Notes under the pieces: generated by a model
What the model was told of the DNA's origin: nothing
Seen by the model: only the letters and a program-made list of their open reading frames with translations
Databases searched by the model: none
Shown: positions 1 to 7,997 of the stretch, in pieces
How the letters are laid out: each line of letters starts with the position of its first letter
How positions within the stretch are numbered: the stretch's first letter is position 1
Program-made: the position numbers and the translations under genes
Assembly: GCA_900557355.1 (NCBI GenBank)
Contig: USSR01000123.1
Coordinates: 1-13,229 of the forward strand
Origin: an uncultured Bacteroides sp.
Lineage (GTDB): Bacteria > Bacteroidota > Bacteroidia > Bacteroidales > Bacteroidaceae
Direction of reading: 5' to 3'
Length of the DNA stretch: 13,229 nt

Positions 1-3000
1 GAGGCATGTTGCAAACGTATCATCCGGATATAATCAGCTGGAGCGTAACCGGTCAATGCCTTTAATTTGTTGAAGAAACTTGTACGGCTCATGTGATGCT
101 GACTACTGAGTATGTCTACATTGAAGTCCGAATTTCCCATGTTATTCTCTATGCATTCCTTGACAGAGGCTATGAATTTCCAGTCCAAGGTATTGGTGCA
201 ATTGACTGGAAGAGTTTGTTCTCTATCTTCAATGCTGTTATAAACCTGACGGAGTAAAGTACGATTTGCAAGTATGTTTTTGACCGTTGCTTTGAGTATC
301 CCTACACTGAAAGGTTTGGTGATGTAGGCATCCGCTCCGATTTCCAGTCCTTCGAGCATATTTTTTTCATCTCCCAGTGCAGTCAGCAAAATGACTGGAA
401 TATGAGATATTTCAAGATCACCTTTTATAGCTGAGCAGAGTTCGTCTCCGCCCATTTCGGGCATCATTATATCGGATATGACGAGATTTGGGTTAAACTC
501 CCGTATTATGACAAGTGCCTCCTTTCCATTCGGGCAGGACTGGACATTATAACTCGTTTTGAACATATCAATAAGATAATTGCGCAAATCATCATTGTCT
601 TCTACTATCAGGATACGTTGTAAAGAGCCGTTTACTTGGGATGTTTCCATGGATAACCCTGAAGTGCCATCAGGTACGATGGTCTCCGAACATTCATTCG
701 GTGTCTTGGGGGAGATAAATTTTGCTTTATGTAGATGGCTGTTCCCTTTCGGGAAAGTAACCTGCACGCAAGTGCCTTCATGCTCAGTACTTTGAACCTG
801 AATCCTGCCTTTATGTAACTTGACCAGTTTGTATACCAGCATCAGACCGATTCCGCTACCTGTCACTTTTAGGTTAATGACATTACTACCCCGGAAACAA
901 TTCCTGAACAGTTTCTTCTGTTCGCATGAGGGAATGCCGATTCCGGTATCTTTCACTTCGATGCTCCAGGAGTTTCCTTCCTCGCAGGCATAAATGTGTA
1001 CGCTGCCACCTTCAGGTGTATACTTCAATGCATTTGACAGGATATTCTTCAGAATAGATCCCATCTTGTCACTGTCAAACCATACATTCAAATAGTCGAA
1101 ATTGCTTTCGTAAACAAACCTGACATGTTTCATTTCAGCATATTTGCGGAAAGTAGCACAAACATTATCCATATAGGAATTCAATTCATATTCAGAAACA
1201 TAAAGGGTGGAAGAGTAGACGTCTACCCGTTCGAAATTTATCAGGTTGGTCGCCAGCTGAAGCAATGCATTCACATTTTTAAGAGCCATATTTATATGCG
1301 GCAATGCCTGTTCCTTCACCATACGGTTTTCTATGACTTCCTCCAGCGGAGCTTTTATTAATGTAAGTGGAGTACGTATATCATGGGCTGTATTAATGAA
1401 GAATCGTGTTTTTTCATCCGAAACCTTCTTCTGTCTGTGCAGTATGATGATACGGAATATGATAACCATAACCAACACCAGTAGGATTGCATATCCAGCC
1501 ATAGCCCATACACTGGCCCATGCCGGAGGTGTTATGACAATCTGAATGCTCCTTGTTTCATAGGTCTTGTACTTTTCTTCATTGGATATGGCACGAATCT
1601 GTAATGTATAACTGCCGGGAGGCAGATTTCTTACAACAATTCGATTGTCTAGGCTCGGACGGCTCCACTCTTTATGAAAACCGTCAATCTTCCATGAATA
1701 AAGAATGTTGGAAGGATAATCATAATTAATGGAAGCTACATCAAGAGAAAAGGAGTTTTGTCCGTAGGCCAGTTCCAGTCGGTCGGTCTCGTCAATATCC
1801 TTTTCCAGCGGAGAACCGTCATCGCCCGGATAAACGGGATGATAGGCTATCATAAAATCGCGTAGTAATAGACGTGAGTAATGCGGTTCCGGTATTTGTA
1901 TGTCTATCGGAAATCTGACAGCCCCGTCATTTCCACCAAAAACAAGTGTATTTTTGCTATAGGTTGTAGCAGAGCCGGTATTGAAATTGACACTCATCAA
2001 TCCTTGTTCCCGCGTCCAATTGCGGAAGGAGTGCTCTCTAGGTGAATAAATAGTAATTCCGTTTTCCGTACCCATAAGGAGACTCTCGTCCTGACGCGGA
2101 AGAATAGTATAGATATTGTCGGAAATCAGCGCACAATTGTCTGTACGGTACTGATGGATGAACTTCTTTTTATTAATGTTATATACAAGCAAGCCAGCTC
2201 CACGGGTACCGATATATAGAATGCCGTCGTTTCTCTGGTATAGAGCGCATATATAGGGAGATTCAATGGGTAGGTCAACATACTGATAAACTCCCGATTC
2301 CTTGTCAAGCTGGTAGAGCCCCATTCTTGTACCAATCCACATCTGCCGGGTGTCTTTTTCCTGAATGGTAGTGATGGAGTTTACTCCCGGATATAGACGC
2401 ACACTTTTTGTCTCAAGATTGATGCGCTTCAAATGATGATATCCACCGGACCAGATATCACCGCCCGAATCTTTCTTAATGTCAAATATATATTGGTCAG
2501 GGCGTACTCCTGCAATAGCAGCAGGAGAAAGATGGCTAATCTTAAATCCTTTCCTCTTTTCTATCTTGCAAATGCCTGACATAAAACCGCCGGCCCATAT
2601 CACTCCGGGAGAGGCTTCACACAGTGCCAAAAAGATGTGATTCTCATCATCCGGTACCGGATCAAAGGAACTGAGGAACGAGCGCCATTCTTTTGTATCG
2701 GTCTGATAAAGACTGATACCGTTGCTGGTTGCAAACCAGAGGTCACCGTCACTGTCTTCCAGTACATCATGAACCTGATCGTTCACCAGTGAAAGACTGT
2801 TGCCAAGGGAATGCCTTATCAGGTCGTAACTTCCATAGCGGTTGTTACGGACGGTAATACCGGTAGGATAATTGGCAAGCCAGATGCGTTCCTCCTCATC
2901 CACATAAATATCATTGATATTGTTTCCGTTCATCCCGTTATAACTATTATAATCAGCTGTTATATAGGGCTCACTCATGCATGTATTCATATCCAGTTTA

Positions 3001-3848
3001 TATACACCTTTCCCACCCGTGGCTACTAGAAGTTCATGGGCATTCAAAGCAACGATCCGGTTTATCTCTACATTGCTGGGTGATTGACAAGGGATGACTT
3101 TTCCTGTTTTCCCCACGTCATATATAAGTATTCCCTCTTTATAGTTTCCCACAAACAGTTGTTTTGAAACAGCATGGTAGTAGAGTTCATGTACTGATGT
3201 GCCGATACCTTCCATCATTTTATCAGGCATTATATTCAGTTTTCCCTTTTCTATCCTGGCATGAAACAGGCCACTTCCTGTACCGATAAAGAAATGGTTG
3301 TCATCCGTCTGTTCAATGGCAGTTATTTCACCGTTGACTGGTGTCGGCATATGCAAAGTCGTTCCGGTACGGATATCATACCATGTAATACTATCTTTAT
3401 AACATAGCCAGATGCGGTCGCTCTTGTCCAAATAACCGTAATTTAGAAATGCCTGTGGTTTATTTCTGATCAGTTCCGGATGTACGTAGGCCAGTTTGAA
3501 TTTATCATGCTGTGAATCATATCTGAAAATACGACCTTTCTGACCGATTACCCATAATATATTCCCGCTGTCCATATAGAGCCAGTTCAAAGCAATTCGT
3601 GAGTCCAGCTTTATACTGTCGTCTGAAAAATTGTAATGCTTGATATATTTTCCGTCATAGCGGTCTACCCCTTCCTGGGTTAGGAACCACATATATCCCC
3701 TTCGGTCTTTTTGGATATAATATATTTTCTGGTTGCTCAGGCCGTTTTCCAGTCCTATGTATTTATAAACCTGGCACCTGCTTACGGAGCTACTGATGAA
3801 AAGGACAGTAAAAAGAAAAATTCGTCTAATGTTTAAAGATATTTTCAT
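1..3848 (-). CDS. Hybrid two-component system sensor/regulator (HTCS), 3' end cut by the window edge
   Basis: A one-protein signalling system that senses a ligand, usually a glycan fragment, in the periplasm and activates transcription from the cytoplasm. The frame is open from the ATG at 3848 to the window edge, giving 1282 codons; I checked the frame at eight or more points. Domains in order: signal sequence (about 1-26), two-component beta-propeller repeats (about 27-680; repeats such as MWIGTRMGLYQL), Y_Y_Y domain (about 690-770), one transmembrane helix (about 777-803), HisKA with AHDIRTPL and phospho-acceptor His822, HATPase with DTGIGIP (Asp967) and GSGIGL boxes, receiver (about 1080-1195) with VEDND and phospho-acceptor Asp1126 in SDIMMPEMGG, and AraC-type HTH (from about 1215) ending at ...MIRLQHA. 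Only some tens of residues should be missing. All catalytic residues are present, so it looks functional. It is divergent from the phosphodiesterase-like gene at 4114. The ligand cannot be inferred because no SusC/SusD genes are visible. Confidence 0.95.
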   Translation of the reverse strand, partial: MKISLNIRRIFLFTVLFISSSVSRCQVYKYIGLENGLSNQKIYYIQKDRRGYMWFLTQEGVDRYDGKYIKHYNFSDDSIKLDSRIALNWLYMDSGNILWVIGQKGRIFRYDSQHDKFKLAYVHPELIRNKPQAFLNYGYLDKSDRIWLCYKDSITWYDIRTGTTLHMPTPVNGEITAIEQTDDNHFFIGTGSGLFHARIEKGKLNIMPDKMMEGIGTSVHELYYHAVSKQLFVGNYKEGILIYDVGKTGKVIPCQSPSNVEINRIVALNAHELLVATGGKGVYKLDMNTCMSEPYITADYNSYNGMNGNNINDIYVDEEERIWLANYPTGITVRNNRYGSYDLIRHSLGNSLSLVNDQVHDVLEDSDGDLWFATSNGISLYQTDTKEWRSFLSSFDPVPDDENHIFLALCEASPGVIWAGGFMSGICKIEKRKGFKISHLSPAAIAGVRPDQYIFDIKKDSGGDIWSGGYHHLKRINLETKSVRLYPGVNSITTIQEKDTRQMWIGTRMGLYQLDKESGVYQYVDLPIESPYICALYQRNDGILYIGTRGAGLLVYNINKKKFIHQYRTDNCALISDNIYTILPRQDESLLMGTENGITIYSPREHSFRNWTREQGLMSVNFNTGSATTYSKNTLVFGGNDGAVRFPIDIQIPEPHYSRLLLRDFMIAYHPVYPGDDGSPLEKDIDETDRLELAYGQNSFSLDVASINYDYPSNILYSWKIDGFHKEWSRPSLDNRIVVRNLPPGSYTLQIRAISNEEKYKTYETRSIQIVITPPAWASVWAMAGYAILLVLVMVIIFRIIILHRQKKVSDEKTRFFINTAHDIRTPLTLIKAPLEEVIENRMVKEQALPHINMALKNVNALLQLATNLINFERVDVYSSTLYVSEYELNSYMDNVCATFRKYAEMKHVRFVYESNFDYLNVWFDSDKMGSILKNILSNALKYTPEGGSVHIYACEEGNSWSIEVKDTGIGIPSCEQKKLFRNCFRGSNVINLKVTGSGIGLMLVYKLVKLHKGRIQVQSTEHEGTCVQVTFPKGNSHLHKAKFISPKTPNECSETIVPDGTSGLSMETSQVNGSLQRILIVEDNDDLRNYLIDMFKTSYNVQSCPNGKEALVIIREFNPNLVISDIMMPEMGGDELCSAIKGDLEISHIPVILLTALGDEKNMLEGLEIGADAYITKPFSVGILKATVKNILANRTLLRQVYNSIEDREQTLPVNCTNTLDWKFIASVKECIENNMGNSDFNVDILSSQHHMSRTSFFNKLKALTGYAPADYIRMIRLQHA

Positions 3849-3880
3849 ATTTCTCGCAAAAGATTCAAAAAATACATCTG

Positions 3881-3888
3881 CAAAATTA
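3881..3888 (-). promoter_or_regulatory. Promoter -7 box for the HTCS gene
   Basis: Read on the minus strand this is TAATTTTG, matching the Bacteroidota -7 consensus TAnnTTTG, 32 bp before the HTCS start codon. The expected TTTG at about -33 is not well conserved (GTGG in its place), so this is a half-match. A modest promoter would suit a regulator gene. Confidence 0.5.
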
Positions 3889-3979
3889 TAAAATATTAGT
3901 TAAATATCCACCAGAATGAATGAATTTTGTTTCATTAGCAGTCTAATAACATTTGCGTTTCGGAAAGTTTAGCAACAAG

Positions 3980-4070
3980 AAACAGGCGATTCGTCTATTT
4001 CTATTCTTTTATCTGAATAAAAAAACTTATATTTGTCATTACAAACAGGCAATATCATTACCCAAACAGG
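3980..4070 (+). repeat. Three AAACAGG direct repeats spaced in multiples of 21 bp
   Basis: AAACAGG occurs at 3980-3986, 4043-4049 and 4064-4070. The start-to-start distances are 63 and 21 bp, so the copies fall on the same face of the helix. The last two also share flanks (ATTAC and then AAACAGG). They flank the -7 box at 4028-4035 of the rightward gene, with two copies at or past the expected transcription start. They may be regulator sites, possibly for the adjacent HTCS, but a 7-bp repeat in A-rich DNA is weak evidence. Confidence 0.3.
4028..4035 (+). promoter_or_regulatory. Promoter -7 box for the 4114 gene
   Basis: TATATTTG matches TAnnTTTG. A CTTTT stretch at 4006-4010 lies about where the -33 element should be (17-bp spacer). 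The predicted transcript would start near 4042, leaving a 5' leader of about 70 nt. Confidence 0.5.
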
Positions 4071-4113
4071 GATCTAAAAACTTATTTCAAATATTTTTTT
4101 ATCGAAACTGATT

Positions 4114-4842
4114 ATGAAAACAATTCATCTTGTGGTGGGAATCGTATTGACATTGATGTGTATCCTCTTTATGGGATTCCGGGAGATAGGCCGTTATCCG
4201 GATAAAGTCTGGCTCCATCGTTGTAATTCGATGGAGAAGTTATATGAGAAGCATCTGATTTATCCGAATATAGAAGTCGATCTCATTTTCCGTGAGAATC
4301 GGAAATTTGATGTAACGCATGATGCTGATACCAGCTTCAATCTGAGTTTGGCATCTTATTTTTCTTTTATGAAAAAGGAAAAAGGTAAAATGTGGCTGGA
4401 TATAAAGAATCTGACTTCTGAGAATAGAATAACGGCACTTTTAAGTTTGAATAAGTTAATGGAATATTTTCAGATAAAGAAAGAACGGTTGATTATAGAA
4501 GGGCAAAATTGGAAAGCTTTGGAAGTCTTTACTCAAAATGGTTACTATACTTCATATTATATACCTTATGATGATCCGGATGATTTAAGTAGAAAAGAAC
4601 AGAAGTGCTTTATTAAGGGCTTGCAGGAAATTGTAGATAGAAAGGTTGTGAGTGCTTTGTCCTTTCCCGGATGTTGGTATACTGAGATAAAAGAAAGTTT
4701 GAATCGTTCTATAGATCTATTAACTTGGGAACATCGTAGCAGTCAGTTACAACTTTTGTTGTCTTCCGTAGGACGCGAGATGCTCTTCGATCCGCAGTTA
4801 AAGGTGATACTGGTAAAAGATAAAGGAAAATATCACCGATAA
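4114..4842 (+). CDS. Membrane-anchored PLC/GDPD-like phosphodiesterase family protein
   Basis: A 242-residue protein with an N-terminal hydrophobic segment (about 5-21) that should act as an uncleaved anchor or signal peptide, placing the rest outside the cytoplasm. The mature part has the order of active-site residues seen in the TIM-barrel phosphodiesterase superfamily (glycerophosphodiester phosphodiesterase, PLC-like, Menorin/FAM151): LHRCNS (His35, Arg36), IEVDLIF (Glu54, Asp56), VTHD (His69, Asp70) and LDIKN (Asp96, Lys98). In that superfamily these residues bind metal and phosphate and do acid-base chemistry. The protein is shorter than classical GDPDs and nearer in size to the FAM151-like branch. 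The substrate is unknown. It is divergent from the HTCS gene and could be one of its targets, though only adjacency suggests so. No clear terminator follows. The family assignment rests on motif order alone; a catalytically weak member is possible. Confidence 0.6.
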   Translation: MKTIHLVVGIVLTLMCILFMGFREIGRYPDKVWLHRCNSMEKLYEKHLIYPNIEVDLIFRENRKFDVTHDADTSFNLSLASYFSFMKKEKGKMWLDIKNLTSENRITALLSLNKLMEYFQIKKERLIIEGQNWKALEVFTQNGYYTSYYIPYDDPDDLSRKEQKCFIKGLQEIVDRKVVSALSFPGCWYTEIKESLNRSIDLLTWEHRSSQLQLLLSSVGREMLFDPQLKVILVKDKGKYHR

Positions 4843-5119
4843 TTCATACTATGCTTATGGCTTTCCCGGAAAAACTAATCAAGAAGCTTATCAATCTGTC
4901 TCATAGACACATTTTGTTCCTCGTCGGAACGTATCCGCAATGAGAGGCTAATCCTTCATAAATGCCATCCGAAAGGTAGAATCACGCTAATACTTATAGA
5001 TGAAGTTCTGGGTCTGTAACTTGCTCTGAGAGAAGCAATCGTTTTTCGGTTTCGCGATAAAACAATCGACAAAGAAAACTGTTTATTTAGCATGATTCTA
5101 AATTAAAAACGGATATATT
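4843..5119. other. Spacer before fbaB, no supported gene
   Basis: A 277-bp gap between the phosphodiesterase-like gene and fbaB. I see no convincing hairpin terminator and no good TAnnTTTG box; the nearest is TAACTTG at 5017-5023. On the minus strand a 26-codon open stretch (4875-4955, ending MRQIDKLLD and a stop) has protein-like composition but no start codon, and may be a relic of a lost gene or chance. Confidence 0.4.
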
Positions 5120-6172
5120 ATGAGTAAAACAGTTGATTTGTTGGGACAACAGGCAGAATATTACCTGAACCATACGTGTAAGACAATAGATAAGAAATTA
5201 ATTCATGTTCCTGGACCTGATGTGATTGATAAAATCTGGGTGGATTCTGATAGAAATGTGCGTACCCTTAATAGCTTACAGGCTTTGTACGGGCATGGAC
5301 GTTTGGCGAATACCGGGTATGTATCCATTCTGCCGGTCGACCAGGATATAGAACATACAGCCGGAGCATCATTCGCTCCTAATCCAATCTATTTTGATCC
5401 TGAAAATATAGTGAAACTGGCAATCGAAGGAGGTTGCAATGCAGTTGCATCCACATTTGGTATATTAGGGGCTGTTGCCCGTAAATATGCCCATAAAATA
5501 CCTTTCGTTGTAAAACTGAACCATAATGAACTGCTTACTTATCCAAACTCTTACGATCAGGTGATGTTTGGAACCGTAAAAGAAGCATGGAATATGGGTG
5601 CGGTAGCTGTTGGTGCTACTATCTATTTCGGTTCGGAGCAAAGTCGTCGTCAGATTATTGAGATATCACAAGCTTTTGAATATGCTCATGAGTTGGGTAT
5701 GGCAACTATTCTCTGGTGTTATCTCAGAAACAATGATTTTAAGAAGGATGGCACAGATTTTCATGCGGCAGCCGACCTTACCGGACAGGCCAACCACATC
5801 GGAGTGACTATCAAGGCTGATATTGTAAAGCAAAAACTTCCTTCCAATAATGGCGGATTCACAGCTATTCACTTTGGTAAAACGGATGAAAGAATGTACT
5901 CTGAACTCGCAACTTCACATCCTATCGACCTTTGCCGCTACCAGGTTGCTAATGGATATATGGGGCGTGTCGGTTTGATTAATTCCGGCGGTGAATCTCA
6001 TGGGGAATCGGATTTGCGTGATGCTGTTGTTACGGCGGGCTTTAATAAACGTGCCGGTGGAATGGGATTGATCAGCGGACGGAAAGCATTCCAAAAGCCA
6101 ATGGAAGAGGGCATTCAATTATTGAATACCATTCAGGATGTTTATTTGGATTCTTCAATAACGATTGCATAA
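5120..6172 (+). CDS. fbaB: Class I fructose-1,6-bisphosphate aldolase (DhnA/FbaB type)
   Basis: Reversibly cleaves fructose 1,6-bisphosphate to dihydroxyacetone phosphate and glyceraldehyde 3-phosphate in the cytoplasm, serving glycolysis and gluconeogenesis by a metal-free Schiff-base mechanism. It is 350 residues, the same length as E. coli FbaB as I recall it, and collinear with it from end to end: shared blocks include [74 protein letters not shown] and the final [10 protein letters not shown]. Lys237 in ADIVKQK is the likely Schiff-base lysine. It stands alone: a 277-bp gap precedes it and a strong hairpin terminator follows within 10 bp of the stop. No Shine-Dalgarno sequence is evident; the leader is A/T-rich (AAACGGATATATT), as is usual in Bacteroidota. 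Identification is firm; its dominant physiological direction cannot be read from sequence. Confidence 0.97.
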   Translation: MSKTVDLLGQQAEYYLNHTCKTIDKKLIHVPGPDVIDKIWVDSDRNVRTLNSLQALYGHGRLANTGYVSILPVDQDIEHTAGASFAPNPIYFDPENIVKLAIEGGCNAVASTFGILGAVARKYAHKIPFVVKLNHNELLTYPNSYDQVMFGTVKEAWNMGAVAVGATIYFGSEQSRRQIIEISQAFEYAHELGMATILWCYLRNNDFKKDGTDFHAAADLTGQANHIGVTIKADIVKQKLPSNNGGFTAIHFGKTDERMYSELATSHPIDLCRYQVANGYMGRVGLINSGGESHGESDLRDAVVTAGFNKRAGGMGLISGRKAFQKPMEEGIQLLNTIQDVYLDSSITIA

Positions 6173-6179
6173 AATATTT

Positions 6180-6222
6180 AATCAGTATAGAAGATAAAAG
6201 TCTTCTATACTGATTATTTTAA
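6180..6222 (+). terminator. Intrinsic terminator after fbaB
   Basis: Two perfect 15-bp arms (6180-6194 and 6201-6215) enclose a six-base loop TAAAAG, followed by the T-rich ATTTTAA. The hairpin begins just after the fbaB stop and should isolate fbaB from the downstream region. Its G/C content is low but its length compensates. Because the arms match perfectly it could also work for transcription from the other strand. Confidence 0.8.
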
Positions 6223-6624
6223 TGTAAAAGTGAATTTCTGAGCTGTTGCCAGAATCGGAGTTTATATCCAGTTAACCTTGAGTATATTTTCCATCCATGG
6301 TAACCGTATGAGTTTGTATGACCAGGGAGTGCTATCTAATAATATATCGTATGCATGTCCTTCTACCTTTATTTTTATACGCGATACCCGCTATACTTGT
6401 TAATTTCTTCAACAGCATGAGAGTTTTACCCTCAGCTTCTTTAATGAAAAATATCGCAATGTTCTGCGTATATGCGGTACAATGTCAGGAAGGAATACGG
6501 ATCTGACCGAACCTTATAAATCAAAAATCATAGAAGAAGCTTATAAAAACGAACCTTCCAAACATCAAATGTTTATCTCAGAAATCGTCAATATTTGGAT
6601 TAAGAAATAATATTCAACGAAATT
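6223..6624. other. Non-coding stretch with a possible gene relic
   Basis: The part of the 610-bp fbaB-fabH spacer between the terminator and the palindrome cluster. It has no intact gene. One + frame reads as two adjoining open blocks divided by a stop at 6401-6403, from ATG 6308 and from 6404 to 6610, described separately as a relic. A 62-codon ORF at 6318-6506 in another frame overlaps it and shows no recognisable features. Confidence 0.4.
6404..6610 (+). pseudogene. Probable remnant of an unidentified gene (C-terminal part)
   Basis: An open frame of 68 codons with protein-like composition, rich in Lys and Glu, containing FFNEKYRNVLRICG and then EPYKSKIIEEAYKNEPSKH, and ending in WIKK and TAA. 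It has no start codon at its head; the first ATG is at 6482 and would leave only 42 residues. The same frame is open upstream from ATG 6308 (MSLYDQGV...) until a stop at 6401-6403, as expected if a gene of about 100 codons or more had acquired a nonsense mutation. I do not recognise the family. The alternative is a chance open frame, or a genuine 42-residue protein from 6482. Confidence 0.3.
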
Positions 6625-6675
6625 TTGGTCAATTATTCCTTTTCATTGGTAAAAGACCAAAGTGTTTTTGGCCAA
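6625..6675. promoter_or_regulatory. Cluster of three TTGG...CCAA palindromes, candidate operator of the fabH gene
   Basis: Three related sites lie in 51 bp: TTGGTCAA (6625-6632, one mismatch from a palindrome), TTGGT-AAAAG-ACCAA (6646-6660, a perfect inverted repeat with a 5-bp spacer) and TTGGCCAA (6668-6675, a perfect palindrome). The first and third also sit in longer similar contexts (TTTTGGTCAATTATT and TTTTGGCCAATTCTT). The last ends 3 bp before the -33 element of the fabH promoter, a position where a bound protein could repress or activate. The bound factor is unknown. Confidence 0.45.
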
Positions 6676-6678
6676 TTC

Positions 6679-6708
6679 TTGGAATTCATAGTCTTTTCTG
6701 TATATTTG
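6679..6708 (+). promoter_or_regulatory. Bacteroidota-type promoter of the fabH gene
   Basis: TTG at 6679-6681 and TATATTTG at 6701-6708 are separated by 19 bp, matching the TTTG-N19-TAnnTTTG layout. Transcription would start near 6715, giving a leader of about 68 nt. A GAGG at 6771-6774, nine bases before the ATG, is a possible ribosome binding site. Confidence 0.65.
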
Positions 6709-6782
6709 CGCCCGCATTTTCTTAAGTATCACTTATATATAATTGTCCCTATAATCAGAATTAACTAAACGAGGCAGAGCTT

Positions 6783-7787
6783 ATGGAGAAAATAAACGCA
6801 GTAATTACGGGAGTCGGAGGATATGTGCCCGATTATATCCTAACCAATGATGAGATTTCTAAAATGGTCGATACCACCGATGAATGGATTATGGGGCGTA
6901 TAGGCATAAAGGAAAGGCGTATTCTGCATGAAGAGGGACTGGGAACTTCGTATATGGCCCGCAAAGCTGCCAAACAGTTAATGCAACGTACGAATTCTCA
7001 ACCGGATGAAATAGATCTGGTGATTGTCGCTACTACCACTCCTGACTATCGTTTACCTTCTACAGCTTCCATCTTGTGTGAGCGACTGGGATTGAAACGT
7101 GCTTTTGCTTTCGATGTACAGGCAGTTTGCAGCGGTTTTCTGTATGCGCTGGAGACGGGAGCTAACTTTATTCGTTCGGGAAACTACAAGAAGATTATCG
7201 TGGTAGGGGCTGAGAAAATGTCTTCAATCATAGATTATACCGATCGTGCTACTTGCCCTATTTTCGGTGATGGTGCGGCAGCCTTCATGCTGGAACCTAC
7301 TACGGAAGATTTAGGTGTAATGGATTCAGTATTGAGAACGGATGGTAAAGGGCTACCTTTCCTACATATTAAAGCGGGTGGTTCTGTATGTACTCCTTCC
7401 TATTATACGCTAGATAATCACATGCATTACATTTATCAGGAAGGGCGTACGGTTTTCAAATATGCCGTAGCTAATATGGCTAATGCTTGTGAAGCTGTCA
7501 TTGAAAGAAACCATTTAAGTAAAGATGATATTGACTGGGTAATTCCCCACCAGGCCAACCAGCGCATTATCACTGCTGTAACGCAACGCTTGGAGATTCC
7601 AACCGAGAAAGTGATGGTTAACATCGAGCGTTATGGTAATACGAGTGCTGCCACACTTCCGCTTTGTATCTGGGATTTTGAAGATAAGCTAAAGAAAGGC
7701 GATAACCTCATCTTTACAGCGTTTGGGGCAGGGTTTGCCTGGGGTGCTATTTATGTAAAGTGGGGATATGACGGAAAAAAGGAATAG
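6783..7787 (+). CDS. fabH: Beta-ketoacyl-ACP synthase III (FabH family)
   Basis: Condenses an acyl-CoA primer with malonyl-ACP to start type II fatty acid synthesis in the cytoplasm. It is 334 residues, slightly longer than the usual 310-330. The full thiolase-fold pattern is present: [16 protein letters not shown] near the N-terminus, catalytic Cys116 in [16 protein letters not shown] (162-169), His256 in IPHQANQRI and Asn286 in [10 protein letters not shown], so the Cys-His-Asn triad is intact. It is not beside rpmF, plsX or other fab genes. In Bacteroides a fabH copy often sits with rpmF, so this may be a second, stand-alone FabH with a different primer preference or a role in another lipid or polyketide-like product; that is inference. 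The start has a GAGG nine bases upstream. It has its own promoter, a candidate operator and a terminator, and so is monocistronic. Confidence 0.93.
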   Translation: MEKINAVITGVGGYVPDYILTNDEISKMVDTTDEWIMGRIGIKERRILHEEGLGTSYMARKAAKQLMQRTNSQPDEIDLVIVATTTPDYRLPSTASILCERLGLKRAFAFDVQAVCSGFLYALETGANFIRSGNYKKIIVVGAEKMSSIIDYTDRATCPIFGDGAAAFMLEPTTEDLGVMDSVLRTDGKGLPFLHIKAGGSVCTPSYYTLDNHMHYIYQEGRTVFKYAVANMANACEAVIERNHLSKDDIDWVIPHQANQRIITAVTQRLEIPTEKVMVNIERYGNTSAATLPLCIWDFEDKLKKGDNLIFTAFGAGFAWGAIYVKWGYDGKKE

Positions 7788-7820
7788 TAGCCCGGGTTAC
7801 TATTTCCTATAACTTTTCTT
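7780..7820 (+). terminator. Hairpin terminator overlapping the fabH stop codon
   Basis: AATAGTA (7783-7789) pairs with TACTATT (7798-7804), extended inward by a G-T and a C-G pair to a CCGG loop and outward by AGG/CCT across a one-base bulge. The T-rich ATAACTTTTCTTATT follows. The stem includes the fabH TAG (7785-7787), so a terminating ribosome could affect its folding. Confidence 0.6.
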
Positions 7821-7927
7821 ATTATAACAACCCGAATATACAAATAGTTTATCCTATCACCTTTTGCCAAACCTTCATTTTATTTCTTTTTTTGAGTATC
7901 ATATATATTGAAGTTATTATAAAATAT

Positions 7928-7935
7928 TATCTTTG
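7928..7935 (+). promoter_or_regulatory. Promoter -7 box for the glutamine synthetase gene
   Basis: TATCTTTG matches TAnnTTTG. TTG at 7908-7910 is a possible -33 element, with a 17-bp spacer that is slightly short. The predicted leader is about 55 nt. The rest of the 210-bp gap is A/T-rich with no other signal I can support. Confidence 0.55.
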
Positions 7936-7997
7936 TGGGGAATCATTGCATGACAACACATTGTTAACCATACAATAACTTAAAAAACAACCAACGT

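Noticed and set aside
3770..3848. Possible lipoprotein box (SRC) at the HTCS N-terminus
   Set aside because: The residues before Cys do not fit the lipobox consensus, and HTCS sensors are inner-membrane proteins rather than lipoproteins.
4875..4955. 26-codon open stretch on the minus strand ending MRQIDKLLD
   Set aside because: The composition is protein-like, but it has no start codon and stops lie just upstream; too short to call as a gene or relic without a search.
6318..6506. 62-codon + strand ORF in the fbaB-fabH spacer
   Set aside because: It has no recognised motif and no promoter or ribosome binding site; the overlapping frame ending at 6610 has more protein-like composition.
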